This document shows positions 1-4,284 of a stretch of 5,243 nt of DNA, piece by piece. Source of the stretch: Defluviitaleaceae bacterium. GTDB lineage: Bacteria; Bacillota_A; Clostridia; Lachnospirales; WQUN01. The stretch is taken from NCBI GenBank assembly GCA_009779525.1, contig WREB01000113.1, positions 1 through 5,243 on the forward strand. The letters run 5' to 3'. Position 1 is the stretch's first letter. Each line of letters begins with the position of its first letter. The notes beneath the pieces were generated by a model, which did not search any database, was not told where the DNA came from, and saw nothing but the letters and a program-made list of their open reading frames with translations. A program made the translations under genes and the position numbers.

Positions 1-1
1 A

Positions 2-295
2 CTAATCGGGACGGGGGGCCGCCTCGAGCTTTACACCGTGGAGTGGGACAATCCCGAAAAATACTCGATGAAACTCCTTCACTACGACGAGTCGAAAGGC
101 GCGCAGACCGAGCGGCGCTTCGAACCGGCGAATCCTTTCGTGCTGGAAGTCGAGGCGTACCGCAGGGCGCTTGGCGAAAGGAAGCAGATCAACCCTGACG
201 CGGCCGACGGCTTTTACGTGGACGCCGCGATCGGAGCGATGTTCGAGTCGAGCCGAAAAAAGAAACCGGTCGAAATCGACTGGAAAGGTCTATAA
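2..295 (+). CDS. Gfo/Idh/MocA-family oxidoreductase, C-terminal part (5' truncated by window edge)
   Basis: The open frame runs in from the left edge, so the GTG at 38 is not a real start; 97 codons are visible before the TAA at 293-295. The visible protein begins LIGTGGRLELYTVEW, which resembles the beta-strand with a G-x-x-G-R-L-E-L signature in the C-terminal substrate-binding sheet of Gfo/Idh/MocA oxidoreductases. Later comes NPFVLEVEAYRRAL followed by a DAADGFYVDAAIGAMFESSR segment, matching the family's closing pattern (E-x-x-x-F/Y-x-x-A-[IL], a D-G-x-x-x-x-x-x-A-x-x-x-S helix, then a short final strand, here KPVEIDW). Members use NAD(P)H to oxidise or reduce sugars, inositols or related polyols in the cytosol. 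The Rossmann NAD(P)-binding domain lies outside the window, so cofactor and substrate cannot be judged. A decayed sulfatase starts about 16 nt downstream in the same orientation, suggesting that this was once part of a glycan-catabolism operon. Family assignment is fairly sure; the specific activity is unknown. Confidence 0.75.
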   Translation, partial: LIGTGGRLELYTVEWDNPEKYSMKLLHYDESKGAQTERRFEPANPFVLEVEAYRRALGERKQINPDAADGFYVDAAIGAMFESSRKKKPVEIDWKGL

Positions 296-298
296 AAT

Positions 299-332
299 GT
301 TGACGGTTGGCTGACCAAGCCCAACGTTTAAC
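299..332 (+). terminator. Imperfect hairpin just after the oxidoreductase stop; possible weak terminator
   Basis: Starting 3 nt after the stop codon, an imperfect inverted repeat can be folded: 299-304 pairs with 326-332, 306-308 with 323-325 and 309-312 with 318-321, around a five-base loop. There are single-base bulges at about 305, 322 and 329 and one G-T pair. No T-run follows (the next bases are TAATAAT), so this is not a classical intrinsic terminator. It also overlaps the start of the sulfatase remnant, so the symmetry may be chance. Confidence 0.25.
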
Positions 333-476
333 TAATAATATGCGGCCAGCCAAAAACCGACCGCCTCGGCTTCTACAAGACCCCGATCGTCAAAACGCCT
401 GACATCGAAATGCTTGCGCGAAACGGTTTCAATTTCGGGCGGGCCTGCCGCGCGTCGCCCTTTTTGCGTGCCTGCG
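311..476 (+). pseudogene. Sulfatase (type I, alkaline-phosphatase superfamily), decayed N-terminal fragment
   Basis: Read in the frame beginning CTG at 311, the translation is LTKPNV, a stop (TAA 329-331), LIICGQPKTDRLGFY, KTPIVKTPDIEMLARNGF, NFGRACRASP. This aligns without gaps to the N-terminus of type I sulfatases: K-P-N-[IV]-L-L-I-x-x-D-Q-x-x-x-D-x-L-G-x-Y-G-x-P-x-x-x-T-P-N-[IL]-D-x-L-A-x-x-G-x-x-F. Beyond the five-T run at 461-465, the next frame (from 462) reads F-C-V-P-A. This is the start of the C-x-P-[SA]-R motif whose Cys becomes formylglycine. Lesions: no ATG or Shine-Dalgarno (CTG stands where ATG is expected); a stop replacing a Leu codon; Gly (GGC 344-346) at the expected metal-ligand Asp; one extra T causing a frameshift; and loss of the Arg and everything after about 476. 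About 400 or more residues are missing. It follows the sugar-type oxidoreductase in the same direction. This is a dead remnant, not a small protein. Identity comes from motif register, not a database search. Confidence 0.72.
437..465 (+). terminator. Terminator-like GC hairpin followed by five T (inside the sulfatase remnant)
   Basis: GGGCG at 437-441 pairs with CGCCC at 456-460, extendable by a G-T pair at 442/455, and is followed directly by TTTTT at 461-465. The loop is about 13-14 nt and GC-rich. The form resembles a short intrinsic terminator and could stop transcripts leaving the upstream oxidoreductase. However, the bases also encode remnant sulfatase residues (frame GRACRASPF), so the structure may be an accident of GC-rich coding sequence. 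The T-run is also where the remnant's frameshift lies. Confidence 0.3.
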
Positions 477-509
477 ATCATATAATCCTAAGCGAGTCGG
501 CCTCGCGCT

Positions 510-538
510 TTGTAACTTTATTTACTTAGCTATATAAT
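510..538 (+). promoter_or_regulatory. Sigma-A/sigma-70-type promoter for the hydrolase-kinase unit
   Basis: A perfect -10 hexamer TATAAT lies at 533-538, with TTGTAA (4 of 6 matches to TTGACA) at 510-515 and exactly 17 nt between them. The stretch is locally AT-rich inside a GC-rich region. The predicted transcription start is near 545, giving a leader of about 35 nt that contains the GGAGG ribosome site at 568-572 before the ATG at 580. No operator-like inverted repeat is evident around it. Confidence 0.65.
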
Positions 539-567
539 CATGTCAAACGGAACATTGAAATCTTCCC

Positions 568-572
568 GGAGG
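568..572 (+). promoter_or_regulatory. Ribosome binding site that selects the ATG at 580
   Basis: GGAGG ends 7 nt before the ATG at 580, an ideal spacing, but only 1 nt before the in-frame ATG at 574. This makes 580 the likely start and removes two residues (Met-Arg) from the longest reading. Confidence 0.75.
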
Positions 573-579
573 AATGCGC

Positions 580-1173
580 ATGGCAAAGCTTTTATACCAG
601 GGCCACGGCAGCTTCAGGCTCACCTCAGACGGCGGCGAGGTGATGTTTATAGACCCGTACGCGGGCGGCGGCTACGAAATTCCGGCCGACGCGGCGCTTG
701 TCACGCACGCGCACGCGGACCACAACAGGCTCGAGCTGATAGTTAAAAAGCCGGGGTGCGCCGTGATAACGCAGGACGAGGCCCTTGCCGGCGGAAAACA
801 CAATTCGTTTACCGTCGGCGGATTTGAAATTGAAGCGGTCGAGGCGGGAAACAACAAGGGCCATTCGATTGACGACAGCGTCGGCTACATCGTGCGCGTC
901 GACGGGCTCGGGCTTTATTTTTGCGGCGACACATCGACGACTTCGCAGATGTCGAAGTTCGCCCCTTTGAAGCTCGACTACGCGTTCCTATGCGCCGACG
1001 GGATCTACAACATGGACTTAAGCGAAGCTGCCGAGTGCGCGAGGCTTATAGGCGCGAAGCGTAACGTGCCGGTCCACCTCAAGCCGGGCAAGCTCTTCGA
1101 CCGCGAAATGGCGGAGCGCTTCGAAGGCCCGGATAAATTCATAATCGAGGCGGGCGCGGAAATAGTTTTATAA
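580..1173 (+). CDS. Metallo-beta-lactamase-fold hydrolase, UlaG-like
   Basis: A 197-residue cytosolic protein without a signal peptide or membrane segment. The metallo-beta-lactamase core is complete. An N-terminal GHGSF strand region leads to FIDPY, then THAHADHNR supplies the metal ligands His43, His45, Asp47 and His48. GHSIDDSVGY carries the third-motif His95, FCGDTS the bridging Asp117 and VPVHLKPG the final His166. These are the HxHxDH...H...D...H ligands of a dinuclear-metal hydrolase. The compact one-domain layout, and DGIYNMDLSEAAECARLI before the last His, resemble UlaG-like (Lactamase_B_2/B_3-type) proteins often labelled L-ascorbate-6-phosphate lactonase. It is much shorter than true UlaG and no ascorbate genes are nearby, so that substrate should not be assumed. 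The start at 580 is chosen by the GGAGG at 568-572. The kinase gene follows 30 nt after the stop on the same strand, so the two are probably co-transcribed. Fold and metal site are near certain; substrate is unknown. Confidence 0.88.
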   Translation: MAKLLYQGHGSFRLTSDGGEVMFIDPYAGGGYEIPADAALVTHAHADHNRLELIVKKPGCAVITQDEALAGGKHNSFTVGGFEIEAVEAGNNKGHSIDDSVGYIVRVDGLGLYFCGDTSTTSQMSKFAPLKLDYAFLCADGIYNMDLSEAAECARLIGAKRNVPVHLKPGKLFDREMAERFEGPDKFIIEAGAEIVL

Positions 1174-1190
1174 AGAAGCGGATAAGAACG

Positions 1191-1197
1191 AAAGAGG
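1191..1197 (+). promoter_or_regulatory. Ribosome binding site supporting the TTG start of the kinase
   Basis: AAAGAGG lies 6 nt before the TTG at 1204. The alternative GTG at 1210 would be 12 nt away, so TTG is the better start. The site lies in the short gap after the hydrolase stop. Confidence 0.6.
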
Positions 1198-1203
1198 TTT
1201 GCA

Positions 1204-3189
1204 TTGGATGTGACGAATAGGGCCGGAATCATCGAGGAGACGGTTTCCGGTTTTTGCTATATGGACAGGTCCTGGATGTCTTCCTTTTGGGAAGTATTCA
1301 CCGAGTGCGTGATCCAGCTTGACGCCGATTTTGTCGTGGTCAACCTTCGCAGGAAAGAAGAAGGCCAGTTTGCCTCCGTATCGATCGTGGGGGCGCCGTT
1401 CGCCGATTTCGTCGACGAGAAGGACAAGGCCTATGCCGTCTCGAACCTGGAGGCGCTTAAGAACGGCGACGCAGGCTACGTGCGCTTCCACTGCCTTTGC
1501 GTCACGGGAAGATATTTTAGGTGGACGCTTTCCGCGTATTTCGACGGCGGCGTGTTTTACGGATGCCGCGGCGTCGCGGTGGACGTGACGACGCAGACCC
1601 TGAACGAAACCACGTTAAATTGGCAGCGCGCGGTGATCGAGGACGGCGGCGACTTCGTCGGGATCGCCGACCTGGACGGCAACTCGCTTTACGCGAACGC
1701 CGGCGCGTACAATATGGCGGGCTACGACCCCGCTGTGGGCGAGCTTCCGTTTGAAAAATTATTCAGCCCCGTCTATCTGGAAATAATCAAAAACGAGGGC
1801 CGGCGGATCGCGGCGGAAGGCGGCGCCTGGTCGGCTCGCGGCACGCTCGTAAAAAAAGACGGATCGCTACTTCCGATCGAGCACAACATGTTTTGCGTCC
1901 GGAACGACCGCGACGAAACGATTTTGATCGCGACGGTCATCAGAGACATATCCGTTTTCCTCGAGCACGAACGAACCCTTGAGGAAGCGCGGAGGGCCGC
2001 CGAAATAGCCAACGCCGCGAAAAGCGAATTTTTGTCGCGCATGAGCCACGAGATCCGCACGCCGATGAACGCGATAATCGGAATGATAAACATCGGTCTT
2101 CGCGCCGATGACATAAAACGCAAGGACTATTGTTTTCAAAAGGCGGACAACGCCGCGAGGCATTTGCTTAACCTAATCAACAATATCCTGGACATGTCGA
2201 AGATCGAGGCGGACAAGCTAGAGTTCGCGTTTTGCGTCTTCAATTTCAAGAGGACGATCGAAAACATCACCGACATAACCAACGTGCGCGCCGAGGAAAA
2301 GCAGCTGAGCTTTACGGTTACGCTCGAATCCGGGATCCCCCGTTCGCTCGTCGGCGACGAGCTGAGGCTTTCGCAGGTCATTACCAATTTGCTTGCCAAC
2401 GCGATTAAGTTCACGCCCGAAAAGGGAACGGTCGCGCTCGACGTAAAAAAAATCGGCGAAGACGACGAAAGCGTGAAGCTTAAGATAGAAATCACGGACG
2501 ACGGGATCGGAATCTCAAAGGAACAGAAGGAGCGCCTGTTCACCTCGTTCAACCAAGCCGACCCCGGCATTTCGCAAAAGTACGGAGGCACCGGGCTTGG
2601 GCTCGCGATATCGAAGCGCATAATCGAGTCGATGGGCGGCGAGATCTGGATCGAGTCGGAGCTTGGCAAGGGATCCAAGTTCGTGTTCACGATTTGGTTC
2701 GCGAAAACAGACGGGCAGGAAGAACCGGACGAAGCCGATTTCGGAATAAAAACGAGCGGCGAATCGCTTGACGCCGATACGGACAAGGCGGAATCACTCG
2801 AAGGGATTTTTAAAGGGCATACGATCCTGATAGCCGAGGACATAGAGATCAACAGGGAGATAATGTCCGCGATCCTCGAGGAAACCGGAGTCGAAATCGA
2901 CTACGCCGAAGACGGGGGCAGAGCGATCGCGCTGTTTTGCGAAAATCCCGGAAGGTACGGGCTTGTCTTCATGGACATAAACATGCCGGAAATGGACGGC
3001 TACGACGCGACGAAAGTGATCCGCGCGCGCGAGGCGGGCATTGCTAGGGTGCCGATCGTAGCGATGACCGCGAACGTCTTTAAGGAGGACGTCGAGAGGT
3101 GCATCGCTTCCGGAATGGACGCCCACATAGGCAAGCCGGTCGACGCGCGGGCGCTGATCGGGCAGCTGAAAAAATATTTACTCAAATAA
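1204..3189 (+). CDS. Soluble hybrid sensor histidine kinase (PAS-PAS-HisKA-HATPase-REC)
   Basis: 661 residues starting at TTG, chosen because AAAGAGG lies 6 nt upstream. Domains in order: PAS-like domain 1 (about 22-130, ending in a PAC-like stretch with GVAVDVT); PAS domain 2 (about 140-250, GIADLDGNSLYANAGAYNMAGY through VIRDIS); a charged, probably coiled-coil linker (251-275); HisKA with SHEIRTPMNA and phospho-acceptor His282; HATPase to about 499, with N-box Asn399 (NLLANAIKFT), G1 box DDGIGI from Asp433, the F-box FTSFNQAD and G2 box GGTGLGLAI (461-469). An acidic linker (500-538) joins a C-terminal receiver (539-660) with acidic pair Glu545-Asp546, phospho-acceptor Asp591 (MDINMPEMDG), Thr622 and Lys644. 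All catalytic residues are present. No transmembrane segment is seen, so it should sense a cytosolic signal through the PAS domains. The protein has no HPt or DNA-binding output domain and no partner regulator is in the window, so phosphate must pass elsewhere or the receiver acts in autoregulation. Architecture is certain; ligand and output are unknown. Confidence 0.93.
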   Translation: MDVTNRAGIIEETVSGFCYMDRSWMSSFWEVFTECVIQLDADFVVVNLRRKEEGQFASVSIVGAPFADFVDEKDKAYAVSNLEALKNGDAGYVRFHCLCVTGRYFRWTLSAYFDGGVFYGCRGVAVDVTTQTLNETTLNWQRAVIEDGGDFVGIADLDGNSLYANAGAYNMAGYDPAVGELPFEKLFSPVYLEIIKNEGRRIAAEGGAWSARGTLVKKDGSLLPIEHNMFCVRNDRDETILIATVIRDISVFLEHERTLEEARRAAEIANAAKSEFLSRMSHEIRTPMNAIIGMINIGLRADDIKRKDYCFQKADNAARHLLNLINNILDMSKIEADKLEFAFCVFNFKRTIENITDITNVRAEEKQLSFTVTLESGIPRSLVGDELRLSQVITNLLANAIKFTPEKGTVALDVKKIGEDDESVKLKIEITDDGIGISKEQKERLFTSFNQADPGISQKYGGTGLGLAISKRIIESMGGEIWIESELGKGSKFVFTIWFAKTDGQEEPDEADFGIKTSGESLDADTDKAESLEGIFKGHTILIAEDIEINREIMSAILEETGVEIDYAEDGGRAIALFCENPGRYGLVFMDINMPEMDGYDATKVIRAREAGIARVPIVAMTANVFKEDVERCIASGMDAHIGKPVDARALIGQLKKYLLK

Positions 3190-3201
3190 TAATATTAACA
3201 A
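3190..3201. other. 12-nt gap between convergent genes, no terminator seen
   Basis: The kinase stop (3187-3189) and the mltG stop (TGA read on the minus strand, 3202-3204) face each other across 12 AT-rich bases. The only symmetry is the AT-only 8-base palindrome TAATATTA at 3190-3197. There is no GC stem or T-run that would act as an intrinsic terminator for either strand. Confidence 0.6.
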
Positions 3202-4284
3202 TCATTGCCCGTAGTTCGCCTTGACGCGCAGGAAGTCGTCGTAGTCGTGCGTGAAGTAATGCTCCCCGGTTTCGGCGTCGGTCAGCACGTAGTACAGGTA
3301 TTCGCGGTCGCCCGGAAATTCCGGGAAAAGCGCGGCCCGTATGCATTCCGCGCCCGGGTTCGCGATCGGACCGATCGGAAGCCCCGTGTAGACGTAGGTG
3401 TTGTACGGCGAATTGATTTCAAGGTCCTCGAGCGTGAGGCGCTCCTTCCGCTTGTCGAGCGCGTATTGCACCGTCGCGTCCATCTGAAGCAGCATCCCCC
3501 TCTTCAGCCGGTTATCGATTACGCCGGAGACGATTACGCGCTCCGAATGCATTCTTACTTCCCTCTCGATGATAGACGCTTTCGTTATGACTTCGTCGAT
3601 CGACATCCCAAGCTCCCTCGCGCGTATCCGGTATTCGTAGTTGAATATCTCGTCGAAGCGCGAAAGCATTTTTCCGATGATATCCTCGGGCGTGGCGTTG
3701 GAAGTGATGAAATAGGTGTCCGGGAACAGGTAGCCTTCGAGCCTGTTCGGACGGTCCGGCAATTCCGCGAGAAAATGGTACGCGACCGAATAATTTTCGC
3801 ACGCCTCGATGAATTCTTCTGCGGTCATCAATTCGCGCGCCTCGAGGTACGTCGCTATGTCGCGTATCGTGTAACCCTCCGGGATCGTAATCATATTATC
3901 GGGCAATATTTCTTCGGGCCTCGCGCGAAGCGTCACGTTTACCTGGGTGTTGGACATGTTTTGGTCGAGGATGTACGTCCCGGCCTTATAAAACTTTGAG
4001 CTGTCCTTTAAGAAAAGCTCGAGCCTGAATAGGTATTGGTTTGAAATCACGCCGCGCTCCTCAAGCATCATCGCGACTTCCGCCGCCGGAGTGTCCTCCT
4101 CAAGGACGAACTCGATCTCGACGCTCGGCTTCTCTTCCGTCATCTTGGCGGAAAAATCCTCGCCGAACGCAAATCCCCTGAGCGCGAAAATATAGACGAG
4201 ATAGGCGACTATCAAAAGCAGGCCGACATTGACGAACATGCCGAGCAAAAACTGGAGTATGTCTATCAGCCAGTTGGTCCTCAC
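3202..4284 (-). CDS. mltG: Endolytic murein transglycosylase MltG (YceG-like)
   Basis: MltG cleaves nascent glycan strands at the outer face of the membrane and so sets peptidoglycan strand length. From the GTG at 4284 the protein has 360 residues, close to E. coli MltG (340). A short cytoplasmic N-terminus precedes one membrane segment (about 12-35, FLLGMFVNVGLLLIVAYLVY). Next come a LysM-like YceG N-terminal region (about 55-105, with the EERGVI motif) and the catalytic domain. The catalytic Glu is Glu240 in KASIIEREV, aligning with E. coli ASIVEKE (Glu218). Further family signatures are DNRL (257-260), QMDATVQYA (267-275) and SPYNTYVYTGLPIGPIANPG (292-311), with the closing GEHYFTHDYDDF. 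The longer reading from the GTG at 4338 overlaps the upstream gene by 58 nt and lacks a ribosome site. The GTG at 4284 has AAGGGGGT 9 nt upstream and overlaps the upstream stop as GTGA. This indicates translational coupling with the transglutaminase-like gene. Identification is very sure. Confidence 0.95.
   Translation of the reverse strand: MRTNWLIDILQFLLGMFVNVGLLLIVAYLVYIFALRGFAFGEDFSAKMTEEKPSVEIEFVLEEDTPAAEVAMMLEERGVISNQYLFRLELFLKDSSKFYKAGTYILDQNMSNTQVNVTLRARPEEILPDNMITIPEGYTIRDIATYLEARELMTAEEFIEACENYSVAYHFLAELPDRPNRLEGYLFPDTYFITSNATPEDIIGKMLSRFDEIFNYEYRIRARELGMSIDEVITKASIIEREVRMHSERVIVSGVIDNRLKRGMLLQMDATVQYALDKRKERLTLEDLEINSPYNTYVYTGLPIGPIANPGAECIRAALFPEFPGDREYLYYVLTDAETGEHYFTHDYDDFLRVKANYGQ

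Noticed and set aside
38..40. GTG at 38 as the start of a small 85-residue gene
   Set aside because: The frame is open to the window edge and the residues before it (LIGTGGRLELYT) match the oxidoreductase family, so the gene continues upstream.
481..486. Second TATAAT as a promoter -10 box
   Set aside because: No acceptable -35 hexamer is found 16-18 nt upstream (the region reads CCCTTTTTG), so it was not called.
359..526. Small functional protein in the open frame spanning the sulfatase remnant
   Set aside because: There is no start codon with a ribosome site, similarity ends at the T-run, and the rest of the frame has no recognisable character; decay explains it better.
574..576. ATG at 574 as start of the metallo-hydrolase
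   Set aside because: The GGAGG ribosome site ends only 1 nt before it; the ATG at 580 has a 7-nt spacing.
540..746. Plus-strand frame starting with ATG at 540, overlapping the hydrolase
   Set aside because: It begins within two bases of the -10 box, would be upstream of the predicted transcript start, lacks a ribosome site, and reads as Arg-rich out-of-frame sequence.
580..1173. Specific naming of the hydrolase as UlaG (L-ascorbate-6-phosphate lactonase)
   Set aside because: The protein is far shorter than UlaG and no ascorbate uptake or use genes are nearby; only the fold and metal ligands are supported.
2136..2852. Long minus-strand open frame (238 codons) antisense to the kinase
   Set aside because: It is a shadow of codon bias in the kinase HATPase region: the product is low-complexity and Ser-rich, with no recognisable motif, while the plus strand has every catalytic motif.
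3205..3999. Long plus-strand open frame (264 codons) antisense to mltG
   Set aside because: The Arg/Val-rich product has no domain, and the minus strand encodes a complete MltG catalytic domain. The frame is open because of GC-rich codon usage.
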